Shown here piece by piece: positions 38,623 to 45,704 of a stretch of DNA of 64,000 nucleotides. Position numbers and translations under genes: made by a program. The DNA is from Alistipes sp. GTDB lineage: Bacteria; Bacteroidota; Bacteroidia; Bacteroidales; Rikenellaceae. The DNA is taken from contig JAJQCA010000014.1 in assembly GCA_021202985.1 (NCBI GenBank), positions 1 through 64,000 on the forward strand, in the 5' to 3' direction. How positions within the stretch are numbered: position 1 is the first letter of the stretch; the number at the start of each line of letters is the position of its first letter. The notes under the pieces are model-generated. The model had not been told where the DNA came from. It did no database searches and was given only the letters and a program-made list of their open reading frames with translations.

Positions 38623-39952
38623 TTCGCTCGGCATCCGGATAAACTGGTACGGGCTTGCCGACGGGAACAGTTTTTACTGCTCGTGCGAAACTTCGATCCA
38701 GCCATGGCTCGAAGGCCGGCCGGTGATAGTGGCTTCGAACAGCGACAAGATCGCCATCGCGCTCAACCGCAGGGCCAAATCGCTCGGCTTCCGGATGGGG
38801 GACCTTCTTTTCGAGAAGACCCGCGAACTTAAGCAGCACGGGGTGGTGGTATTTTCGAGCAACTACGAACTCTACGGCGACCTGTCGGCCCGGATGCATA
38901 CCTGCCTCGGTTCGTTCGTGGAGGAGATGCAAATCGAGTCTATCGACGAGGTTTTCCTGAAGTTCACCGGGTTCGACGATTGGGATATCGACGATTACGG
39001 ACGTACGATTATCCGCACGGTCCGCAAGGGCCTCTGGATACCCATAGCCCTCGGCATAGCCCCCACGCAGACCCTCGCCAAAGCGGCCAACAAACTGGCC
39101 AAGACCGAACTCGACCGGGAGAGCTGTTACGTGATAGCCACGGAAGAGGACCGGGCGGAGGCGCTGCGGAAACTCCCCCTGCACCAGGTGTGGGGCATCG
39201 GCCGGCGGTGGCACGACAAGCTGTGCCGCGAACTGGGCACCGCTTCCCCCACGGCATGGGACTTCGCCTCTATGTACCGTCCGCGGGTAAGGAAACTGCT
39301 CGGCGTGACGGGCGAACGAACCTACCTGGAGCTGAACGGCATAGAATGTATCCCGTTCTCCACCGAAGTCGACACGAAAGACCGCATATCCACCTCCCGG
39401 ATGTTCGCCGAATGCGTGACGGAATACGAGGCTGTCTTCGCCGCGGTACTCGACTACCTCTCCTCGTGCTGCCGTAAACTGCGCGGCCAACGGTCATACG
39501 CCGGGTCGGTCTACGTCTATTACCACACCAGCGTGCACGAGAACTACAAGGGCCCCAAGGACGCCCGCGGGCTGAAACTGGAGTTCCCCACCCCGCTCAA
39601 CACCGAGGCCGAGATTATCCCCTACGTCCGGACCATTATGCGCACCACCTGGCCCCGTTACGCTCCGGGCCAGACCCGGTACCGCTACCAGAAGGCGGGC
39701 GTGATACTCGAAGGCATCACCACTGCCGACGCCCGCCAGCTCAACTACGACAGCGACCCGGAACACTACGCCCGGATGGAGCGCCTGCAAACTGCTAAGG
39801 ATCTTATAAACGGAACCCGCAATATGGACAGCCGCCTGCTGAAATATGCCACCCAACTCACCAAAACCAAGAAGACCAAACTTCTGCGCACCATGAAAAC
39901 GGGCAACCCCACCACACTCTGGAAGGACAGGTTCCGGATAAGGAACACCTGA
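38591..39952 (+). CDS. umuC: UmuC-like Y-family DNA polymerase
   Basis: This is a translesion DNA polymerase that copies damaged templates when bound to processed UmuD. The 453-aa protein shows the Y-family palm: Asp24 in LADGNSFYCSCE and Asp119/Glu120 in IESIDEVF, plus the FSSNYELYGDLSARM block and the helix-hairpin-helix VWGIGRRWHDKL. Where E. coli UmuC has its beta-clamp motif (QLNLF), this one reads QLNYD, a weakened version. The N-terminus is about 18 residues longer than in E. coli UmuC. Translation is likely coupled to the upstream umuD fusion through the 32-bp overlap. Confidence 0.93.
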   Translation: MGNRRQLPEFNSLGIRINWYGLADGNSFYCSCETSIQPWLEGRPVIVASNSDKIAIALNRRAKSLGFRMGDLLFEKTRELKQHGVVVFSSNYELYGDLSARMHTCLGSFVEEMQIESIDEVFLKFTGFDDWDIDDYGRTIIRTVRKGLWIPIALGIAPTQTLAKAANKLAKTELDRESCYVIATEEDRAEALRKLPLHQVWGIGRRWHDKLCRELGTASPTAWDFASMYRPRVRKLLGVTGERTYLELNGIECIPFSTEVDTKDRISTSRMFAECVTEYEAVFAAVLDYLSSCCRKLRGQRSYAGSVYVYYHTSVHENYKGPKDARGLKLEFPTPLNTEAEIIPYVRTIMRTTWPRYAPGQTRYRYQKAGVILEGITTADARQLNYDSDPEHYARMERLQTAKDLINGTRNMDSRLLKYATQLTKTKKTKLLRTMKTGNPTTLWKDRFRIRNT

Positions 39953-40029
39953 GCCCGCCCGGAGAAAGGGATACCGTCCATTTCTTAGTTATCCGGATAA
40001 CATATTGAAGATACACCGCCGGGCGTGCA

Positions 40030-40310
40030 GTGCAGTTGGGCAAAGTTCCTGAAGACGGGAAGATGCTTGATTCCCCGCTCCCGGCCGGGATACGGGACCG
40101 GTAAAGAATAGAATATTTCCGCACCGGGCACGGGCCGGGAAAAAGTTAAGCAATCTCGATTCCCGTCCCGGAGTAAGTTTTCGTATCGGCAAAGGGGCAA
40201 TACTTCCGCACCGGGCACGGGGCGGGAAAAAGTTAAGCAATCCCGATTCCTCTCCCGGAGGCAAGTTCCGTATCGGAGGACAGGCAAATACTTCCGGCCA
40301 CGGACGGATA
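40030..40310. repeat. Tandem repeat with an 87-88-nt period, about three degenerate copies
   Basis: TTCCGCACCGGGCACGG recurs at 40117 and 40204, with a partial third start at about 40292; GGGAAAAAGTTAAGCAAT is shared by the two best copies. An older, more degenerate copy precedes 40117. The units are GC-rich and contain inverted pieces (CCCGxxCCCGG), so they may be a REP-like family. No other copy is seen in this window. Confidence 0.75.
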
Positions 40311-40472
40311 TGCGGACCTCTATTTTTCCGTCCGTTTCCGGGCCGTGTAGCCGGCCCGGCCGTCAACGGTAATGGCAGCGGCAAAATTGATTAAAAATAC
40401 CAAAATATTTACTTTTTAGTAAAATATCCGGTCCGCCCGATACCACTTTAAGCCACGACTGGCCGATTATTT

Positions 40473-40480
40473 TAATTTTG
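40473..40480 (+). promoter_or_regulatory. -7 box of the tyrosine recombinase gene
   Basis: TAATTTTG matches TAnnTTTG exactly, 25 bp before the ATG at 40506, in an AT-rich stretch. The -33 box is less clear. Confidence 0.6.
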
Positions 40481-40505
40481 TATTAACCACTACGTACTAA
40501 ATATT

Positions 40506-41789
40506 ATGACAAGTTACCGTTTTCATTTCCGGCCCTCGCCAGGCAAGGGCCCCGGAATGGGCGTCCTGTTTATCCGTGTTATCCATAACCGCCGGTACAA
40601 AGATATCGGACGCGGTTACGTGATATCGGAGGACGAATGGGACCCGCAGTCAAGATGGGTAAGGTTATCCGGAACCGACCCGGCCCGCACATCCCGGCTC
40701 CAGGCCATATCGGAGTCGATGAAAGGTGATCATGCCCGTATGGAGTCACTACTTTCATTACTTTCCGCGCGGGGGGAATACACCCTGGAAGATATCGCCG
40801 CCCTGTTCGGCACCTCGCGGCAGGACAATACCCTTATGGGTTACACCGCCATTGTTAAGGAAGAGCTGGTGGCCGACGACCGTTACCGTACGGCACGGGC
40901 TTACCTCTCCGCAGCCAAAAGCCTCGTAACGTTCACGGGAAAAGATATTCCGCTGGGGGAAATCACTGCCGCGCTTATCCGTGCCTACGAAAGATACCTC
41001 TTCGACAAGGGGCTGAAGATGAACACCGTTTCATTTTATATGCGCAATCTCCGGGCTATATATTACCGGGCGGTGAAGGCAGGGCTGATAGTAAAACAAC
41101 CCGTCAACCCTTTCGATGATGTTTACACAGGTGTTTTCGAGACGCGGCGCCGTTCGCTGGACCACGATCAGATAAGCCGGCTCACCGCGCTCGAAGCCGT
41201 ATTGAACCGGAAACTGAACGAATGCGAAAGGCAGGGACGCCACGCAGTGCAAGGGGAAAGCATCCAACTGCGCCGGCTTAAAGAGGCGTTGATGTACTTT
41301 ATGTTCGCATTTCACTCCCGCGGTATGTCGTTCGTCGACCTTGCATATCTTCGGAAGTCCGACCTGACGGGCGACACTTTAATATACAAACGCCGCAAAA
41401 CGGGATTCTTTATGGAGGTTAAGATAACCCGGCCGATGAAAAAAATAATAAACTATTTCAAAAAGCAGACCGCCGCTACGCCATACATATTCCCCATAAT
41501 CGATAGCCAAACCTGCCACCGGCGGCAGTATGAAACGGCTCTGAGCCGTCAGAACAGGTTGCTGAAGGTGCTTGCGGGTATGGCCTGTATCTGCAAAAAC
41601 CTTTCTACCCACGTAGCGCGCCACACCTGGGCCACCATGGCAAAAAGGATGGGATACAGCATACCGGTAATAAGCGAGGGATTGGGTCACCGCGATACCA
41701 AGGTCACGTCTATTTACCTCGATTCGTTCGGGAGATCCACCCTCGACGAACTGAGCACACGCCTGTCCAAAGCCGTAAACGCCGCATAA
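40506..41789 (+). CDS. Tyrosine recombinase, probable DNA invertase of the adjacent promoter switch
   Basis: Tyrosine recombinases cut and rejoin DNA at short dyad sites. The 427-aa protein has the Bacteroidetes-type architecture: an N-terminal arm-type domain, a SAM-like core-binding domain (ARAYLSAAKSLVTFTGK...LIRAYERYLFDKGLKMNTVSFYMRNL), then the catalytic domain with Arg272 (HSRGMSFVDLAYL), a Lys in YKRRKTGF, H369-x-x-R372 (THVARHTWA), His395 (GLGHRD) and the nucleophile Tyr404 (TSIYLDSF). All catalytic residues are present. Its stop codon is 41 bp from the left inverted repeat of an apparent invertible segment, and no mobile-element cargo is around, so local inversion is a more likely role than integration. 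Confidence 0.92.
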   Translation: MTSYRFHFRPSPGKGPGMGVLFIRVIHNRRYKDIGRGYVISEDEWDPQSRWVRLSGTDPARTSRLQAISESMKGDHARMESLLSLLSARGEYTLEDIAALFGTSRQDNTLMGYTAIVKEELVADDRYRTARAYLSAAKSLVTFTGKDIPLGEITAALIRAYERYLFDKGLKMNTVSFYMRNLRAIYYRAVKAGLIVKQPVNPFDDVYTGVFETRRRSLDHDQISRLTALEAVLNRKLNECERQGRHAVQGESIQLRRLKEALMYFMFAFHSRGMSFVDLAYLRKSDLTGDTLIYKRRKTGFFMEVKITRPMKKIINYFKKQTAATPYIFPIIDSQTCHRRQYETALSRQNRLLKVLAGMACICKNLSTHVARHTWATMAKRMGYSIPVISEGLGHRDTKVTSIYLDSFGRSTLDELSTRLSKAVNAA

Positions 41790-41830
41790 AAATGTGTTAT
41801 TAAGAAAGGGCGGATAACGAAATAAAAAAA

Positions 41831-41850
41831 TGTCACTTTCAGAGTGACAG
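41831..41850 (+). repeat. Left inverted repeat of the invertible segment
   Basis: TGTCACTTTCAGAGTGACAG. The exact reverse complement occurs at 42397-42416. The site is itself a dyad: TGTCACT, a 5-nt asymmetric core TTCAG, then AGTGACA, the usual layout for a tyrosine recombinase crossover site. Confidence 0.95.
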
Positions 41851-41881
41851 ATTAAGAAACACTCCCGAAAGCAACACACCA

Positions 41882-41914
41882 CAAATGTAAAGGATTTTTA
41901 TTTAAAAAATCAAA
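41882..41914 (-). promoter_or_regulatory. Consensus promoter inside the invertible segment, pointing left
   Basis: On the minus strand: TTTG (41914-41911), a 21-bp AT-rich spacer, TACATTTG (41889-41882). Both boxes are perfect. As read here it would transcribe antisense into the 3' end of the recombinase gene. It is the only exact TAnnTTTG in the segment on either strand. Confidence 0.75.
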
Positions 41915-42396
41915 CAACCCGGATTATTTTTAACTTTTAAGAGCGCAGTTATTTCAATTTTTTATTTTCTTATTTACATGAAATAAAAAAGGAAGCCATA
42001 TTTAAGAAAGCCCTATTAGTCTTATTATTAAGTATTTACCGAGCTGCGCATTCTGATTTAAGGTCAAAAAGGTTTGTAAGGGGAATAAATTCACTCCCCC
42101 TAACCCCGCGTTTTTATTTTATCACCCTGTTATATCATTGAGTATAGTAAGGCCAGGCGCTCTGGTTTAAAGTATCTCATTTATTCTTGACAACCAGGTG
42201 TTTCGATATATCCACCGGAAAGCAAACAATCACCAATTACGGTAAGTTATTATTTATCAACTAACTTAATCAGACGTGGTTTTCCTGACGGGACACTTGA
42301 AACTATCCGTTTGGCTCAATGTTTCTCTCACAATACGGCTGTTAGTTTTCTTCTCGTTGGATTACAGTTGTTTCCGGCTGAATAAAACCGCATGGA

Positions 42397-42416
42397 CTGT
42401 CACTCTGAAAGTGACA
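42397..42416 (-). repeat. Right inverted repeat of the invertible segment
   Basis: This is the exact reverse complement of 41831-41850 over 20 bp, with the core as CTGAA. It ends 34 bp before the first downstream start codon. Confidence 0.95.
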
Positions 42417-42450
42417 ATATAAAATAAGAATTGAATATATATAGTAGATA

Positions 42451-42987
42451 ATGCGGTTGTTCAACCTTTTAACGATTCAATATCCTATGTCCGGTATGTA
42501 TCATGGTAACCTGTTATCCAAGCCCGTACGCGAAGGAATAATTACGGCCTGCGGGATTATCCGGCTGGGATTCGAAAACGGGAAGGTCACAAAAAGCATG
42601 CTCTCTGCCGGCACCGGACTACCCGTATCCACTATACGCAACATCGTATCGAAATTCACTGTGCACGGCTGGCTGGAGCCGGACAGCAAAGGCTTACGGC
42701 CCTGTGCGATTTTCACCGAAATCACCCTTTACGATATTGTTACCGTATTCGACGGATGGCTTCACGTCGGAAACGCCAACCTAACCTCGCTGCACGGTAT
42801 AACCCCCGAGGCGTGCGCATTGGTCTGGGACTGTGAGAAGTTGACCGGGGAGGTTCTGAAAGCCGCACTATCCGCTCTACCGGTAAAGGACTTTCTCAGT
42901 ACGGGCGATTTTGCACAGCGGGCGGTCCGCAATCCCAAAAGAATTAAAGCTCCGGACCCGGAACTGCCGGTGGGTAGTTATAAATAA
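42451..42987 (+). CDS. Rrf2-like winged-helix regulator, first gene after the promoter switch
   Basis: This is probably a DNA-binding regulator of the fimbrial operon. The 178-aa protein (166 if M13 at 42487 is the start) has an HTH region (GKVTKSMLSAGTGLPVSTIRNIVSKFTVHGWLEP) followed by the Rrf2-like stretch ITLYDIVTVFDGWLHV. Further on is EACALVWDCEKLTGEVLKAAL, which aligns with the IscR helix ALWRDLSDRLTGFL. Two Cys spaced C-x5-C are present, as in part of the IscR cluster, but the third is missing, so cluster binding is uncertain. Being the first gene after the switch, it would be made only in the ON orientation. Family call moderate. Confidence 0.6.
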   Translation: MRLFNLLTIQYPMSGMYHGNLLSKPVREGIITACGIIRLGFENGKVTKSMLSAGTGLPVSTIRNIVSKFTVHGWLEPDSKGLRPCAIFTEITLYDIVTVFDGWLHVGNANLTSLHGITPEACALVWDCEKLTGEVLKAALSALPVKDFLSTGDFAQRAVRNPKRIKAPDPELPVGSYK

Positions 42988-43047
42988 CGGGAAAAAATTA
43001 TCGACTATAACATATTCACACCAATAAAAATATAAACACCGACAACC

Positions 43048-43104
43048 ATGAGAAAGAAAACTACCCCATCCTTCCTGATTACCGGTCTTATTAGGTATAC
43101 ATGA
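43048..43104 (+). other. Possible 18-codon leader ORF
   Basis: ATG at 43048 opens MRKKTTPSFLITGLIRYT and stops at 43102-43104. It overlaps the 5' part of the putative riboswitch. It has a basic start and a short hydrophobic stretch, but no repeat codons suggesting attenuation. It may be a gene remnant or chance. Confidence 0.2.
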
Positions 43105-43215
43105 AAATCAGAAAGGAATAACCCCTGACAACCTGCCGTAAAGATCCGGCGGGTTCTTAAATCCGTGCCGGTAACTACCCCGCAACCCCGCGCAAGTCAG
43201 GAATAAACACCATTA
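43069..43215 (+). ncRNA. Cobalamin-riboswitch-like leader upstream of the major fimbrillin gene
   Basis: Conserved pieces of the cobalamin riboswitch appear in the right order: GGT within a CTGATT...AATCAG stem, then AAAGGAAT (family: AAAAGGGAAT), then CCTGCC-GTAAAGATCC-GGCGGG (family: stem around GGUGnAAAUCC), then AACTACCCCGCAAC (family: AACTGTYCCCGCAAC), then GCAAGTCAGGA (family: AAGTCAGGAGACCTGCC). The final GACCTGCC is not preserved and the middle arms are short, so it is either a compact variant or degenerate. It sits in the 313-bp gap between the Rrf2-like gene and the fimbrillin gene. A covariance-model search is needed to settle it. Confidence 0.42.
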
Positions 43216-43300
43216 CAAGAGTCCTTGCCGGCACCCACCGGTATTGGACGCCATGTGAACCGTAAAGTATATATAACACCAATCAACCAAATTTTTAATT

Positions 43301-44572
43301 ATGAAAATCAAACACTTATTCATTGCAACTGCAGCGTTTGCATTGGGTCTGGCCGGTTGCAGCAAATCGGACGACGGAGCAAAAAGCGGCAGTAATTTCG
43401 ACATGTTCATGCAGATGGACATGGAGGCCGTAACTCGCGCGGCGGTCGACTTTGAAGTCAATACCGGCGACCTTACTGTGTTCGGCGACGGCGCTATTTT
43501 CTTCACGCGTAACGACGCCGACGAAACCATCGTAAGAATGGTTAAAGTCTCCAGCACCGGGCAGGCAGGATCGGTTAGCGCATCACAGCTTGCCAACGGC
43601 TATCTGTTCAAAGACGTGCAGGCGTCGGCCGTAAAGGTCTATATCGTGGGTAATTACGATTTCGGAAGCCGCACCTTCGCGGACATGAACGAAGTACGTG
43701 CCCTTACCGTGAATGTCACCAACCAGAAGGACGACTATTTCGGTATCGGCAAGGTTACACTGTACGGTTTCGCGGATATCCAGTCCGTGAACTCGAGCAC
43801 TTACGACAGTGCCGACATAGCCGCGGCCATCGCCGCCGAAGCTGACAGGCTTGCCGTTACCACCATCTCTCCCATCATGGCGCGCTTCGAAATCGACAAA
43901 ATCAGCGGCGACGCGCCCCATGCCGACAACTCGCCGAGCGATATCGACGAATTCACCATTGCCGGTATCTACATCAACAACTACTATTACAGGGTAAGCC
44001 TTACCGGCGAACCGACCGCTACCGACGATCCCGTCCACAACTCTAACCGTACCCCGGCGTGGCCCAACAAGTACGAGCAGTACGCCCGGACCACGGCAAC
44101 TCCTCCGGGACAGTACGACCCGGCATGGGAAGGACTGCTTTTCGACGACTCGGTATTCGGAACCACCGAAGCCCTGTCGCACACTCCGGCGGAATTCGAT
44201 GCCGATATGGTTACGTGGGCCTATAACGTCTTTGCCGACGGAAGCGCTGTTCCGCATATCGTACTCCACCTGGAGAACGTGAAGGTAAACGGCAACCTCC
44301 GCCCCAACGAAGTACTCGACGGTCCCGGTGCATCTTCCAGCGACCCGAACGCCGGCACAGCTTACATTACCGTAACCGGTTACTACACGAGGAACACCAC
44401 CGCCGACGAGCCCATTCTGGGCGGTAACGTCTACAAAATGGCCGACCTCGCTTTCAGCGACGATAACCTTACCGACGAGCCTTACGAGGAAAACGAGGAC
44501 AGGGATAAAGTCTGGGTTAAGGTAACGGTTAAACCGTGGGAAGTAAAACAAGTAGACCCCAACTACGGTTGA
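43301..44572 (+). CDS. Major fimbrial subunit, Mfa1/FimA-type fimbrillin lipoprotein
   Basis: Bacteroidales fimbrillins are exported as lipoproteins, trimmed by an Arg-specific protease and polymerised on the cell surface by strand exchange. The 423-aa precursor has a lipobox (FALGLAGCSKS) and the fimbrillin N-terminal strand ending in MEAVTRAAVDF, where cleavage after Arg46 is expected. The body contains MARFEIDKISG and FTIAGIYINNYYYR, typical of the family, and MVTWAYNVFADG near the C-terminal half. It ends in VWVKVTVKPWEVKQVDPNYG, the likely donor strand. It is the first structural gene of the locus, preceded by the leader RNA and followed by a hairpin, consistent with a highly expressed main subunit. 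Confidence 0.85.
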   Translation: MKIKHLFIATAAFALGLAGCSKSDDGAKSGSNFDMFMQMDMEAVTRAAVDFEVNTGDLTVFGDGAIFFTRNDADETIVRMVKVSSTGQAGSVSASQLANGYLFKDVQASAVKVYIVGNYDFGSRTFADMNEVRALTVNVTNQKDDYFGIGKVTLYGFADIQSVNSSTYDSADIAAAIAAEADRLAVTTISPIMARFEIDKISGDAPHADNSPSDIDEFTIAGIYINNYYYRVSLTGEPTATDDPVHNSNRTPAWPNKYEQYARTTATPPGQYDPAWEGLLFDDSVFGTTEALSHTPAEFDADMVTWAYNVFADGSAVPHIVLHLENVKVNGNLRPNEVLDGPGASSSDPNAGTAYITVTGYYTRNTTADEPILGGNVYKMADLAFSDDNLTDEPYEENEDRDKVWVKVTVKPWEVKQVDPNYG

Positions 44573-44586
44573 TACTCCTTTAAGTA

Positions 44587-44632
44587 AATCCCGCGGGGAC
44601 GCAGGGACGCCAGTCGGCGTTCCCCGGGATTA
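44587..44632 (+). terminator. Intercistronic hairpin after the major fimbrillin gene
   Basis: AATCCCGCGGGGACGC pairs imperfectly with GCGTTCCCCGGGATT. No long T run follows, so it may be a partial terminator or an mRNA stabiliser that keeps the major subunit more abundant than the genes downstream. Confidence 0.5.
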
Positions 44633-44651
44633 TTCCTTACAAAAATCATCC

Positions 44652-45647
44652 ATGAAAAAGGCATCGATATATACGGTCCTGCTGTTGCTGTACGCCCTTG
44701 TACCGGGCGGCTGCATCGCCGAGGACAGAAGCGACTGTCCCGACGACAACGGTCCGCGGCTCGTATTGAATTTCGAATACTTCGACTCCACGGAAGACGA
44801 AGCCGATGCCGTGTGGTCCGAAATTTTCGCGGACAGCATCCATACGGTCGACGTATTGGTGTTCGACCGCAACCTGTTCCTTTACACCTATGTACCGTTG
44901 GAGCAGGAAGTCAAAGAAACCCGGCGGGTGGAGATACCTGTGGAACCGGGAGAGTATTACATAGTTTGTTGGGGTAACAACCTCAGCCGCCGCACGGATG
45001 TGGCCGGGACTGCCGGGTTCGAAGATTTTCAGCTCGACCTCGACAATACCACCACGATCGACCCCGTGTATTACGCCCCGGATATCCGGAGGCAGGACGT
45101 AGCCGGAGGACGAGCGCCTAAGTCGCGCTCGGAAGACCTGGAGCCTTACCGCGTCGAAGTAGCGCCGGTGGGTACCACGGAACACACGATGTCCTTTATG
45201 AGCGCACACCGAATATTGGAGGTGACGCTCGTAAATTTCCCGGACGTGGTGGAAGAAACCCATACCAACCCTACAATATCGGTCACAAGGCAGGTATCCT
45301 CGTACGATATAGAACTCGGCAGGGGCGAGGAGAATATGACACTTCTCCGGCAGGCCCGTTCCCAAACGGACAGCGACGACCGCAAACTCGGCTACGCGTC
45401 CTATTACATACCGCATTTCGACAACGACAACCCGATTCAAATCGCTATAAACGGCACCGATTACGGCGCCCCATACGAACATACGGTACCCATGACCCGG
45501 GTACTGGAAGAACTCTACCCCGAATGGATAATGTACGACGGGGATAACCGCACTCTGAAAGTGGAAATAGACTGGAACGACGGGGTGCACCTCAAACTGC
45601 GCATAGCCAGTTGGGAGGTAAAACACATCGACCCGGGATTCAGTTAA
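44652..45647 (+). CDS. FimB/Mfa2-type fimbrial anchor lipoprotein
   Basis: Anchor subunits tie the fimbria to the outer membrane and end its growth. The 331-aa lipoprotein (LLLYALVPGGCIAED) carries the FimB/Mfa2 hallmark right after the lipid cysteine, AEDRSDCPDDNGPRLVLNFEY, followed by the VDVLVFDRNLFLYTYV strand. It lacks the Thr-Arg maturation motif of the neighbouring subunits, as expected for an anchor. Its C-terminus (LKLRIASWEVKHIDPGFS) resembles the major subunit's. Gene order major subunit-anchor is that of the fim and mfa operons of Porphyromonas. Confidence 0.85.
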   Translation: MKKASIYTVLLLLYALVPGGCIAEDRSDCPDDNGPRLVLNFEYFDSTEDEADAVWSEIFADSIHTVDVLVFDRNLFLYTYVPLEQEVKETRRVEIPVEPGEYYIVCWGNNLSRRTDVAGTAGFEDFQLDLDNTTTIDPVYYAPDIRRQDVAGGRAPKSRSEDLEPYRVEVAPVGTTEHTMSFMSAHRILEVTLVNFPDVVEETHTNPTISVTRQVSSYDIELGRGEENMTLLRQARSQTDSDDRKLGYASYYIPHFDNDNPIQIAINGTDYGAPYEHTVPMTRVLEELYPEWIMYDGDNRTLKVEIDWNDGVHLKLRIASWEVKHIDPGFS

Positions 45648-45704
45648 AGTGTACGGAAACCGGTAACCGACCGAAAGAACCGCAATAGAAAGCCAGGTAA
45701 CGAA

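Larger units (their letters stand above)
39953..40505. other. Intergenic region between umuC and the recombinase, with 87-nt repeats
   Basis: This 553-bp region holds the tandem repeats listed separately, then an AT-rich part with the recombinase promoter. The overlapping minus-strand ORFs of 100 and 131 aa exist only because the 87-nt unit is a multiple of three and stays open; they lack start context and family features. Confidence 0.55.
41831..42416. promoter_or_regulatory. Putative invertible promoter segment (586 bp) controlling the fimbrial operon, currently OFF
   Basis: The segment is AT-rich, has no ORF, and is bounded by perfect 20-bp inverted repeats next to a tyrosine recombinase gene. 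The only full promoter inside (TTTG-N21-TACATTTG, 41882-41914 minus) reads left, away from the fimbrial genes. Inversion would place its -7 box at about 42358-42365 reading right, about 85 bp before the first gene of the operon. This matches the layout of known phase-variable promoters in Bacteroidales. Inversion itself is inferred, not observed. Confidence 0.8.

Noticed and set aside
39985-40384. Two minus-strand ORFs with 29-aa internal repeats
   Set aside because: The repeats come from the 87-nt DNA unit, which is a multiple of three; two overlapping frames are open at once and neither has a start context.
37273-41789. tRNA-Asn plus tyrosine recombinase as an integrated element with attachment sites
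   Set aside because: I found no duplicated tRNA 3' end in the window and no phage or conjugation genes; the recombinase is better explained by the adjacent inverted repeats.
42363-42370. TACAGTTG as a rightward -7 box that would make the present orientation ON
   Set aside because: It deviates from TAnnTTTG at one position and has no TTTG at the -33 distance, so it is much weaker than the leftward promoter.
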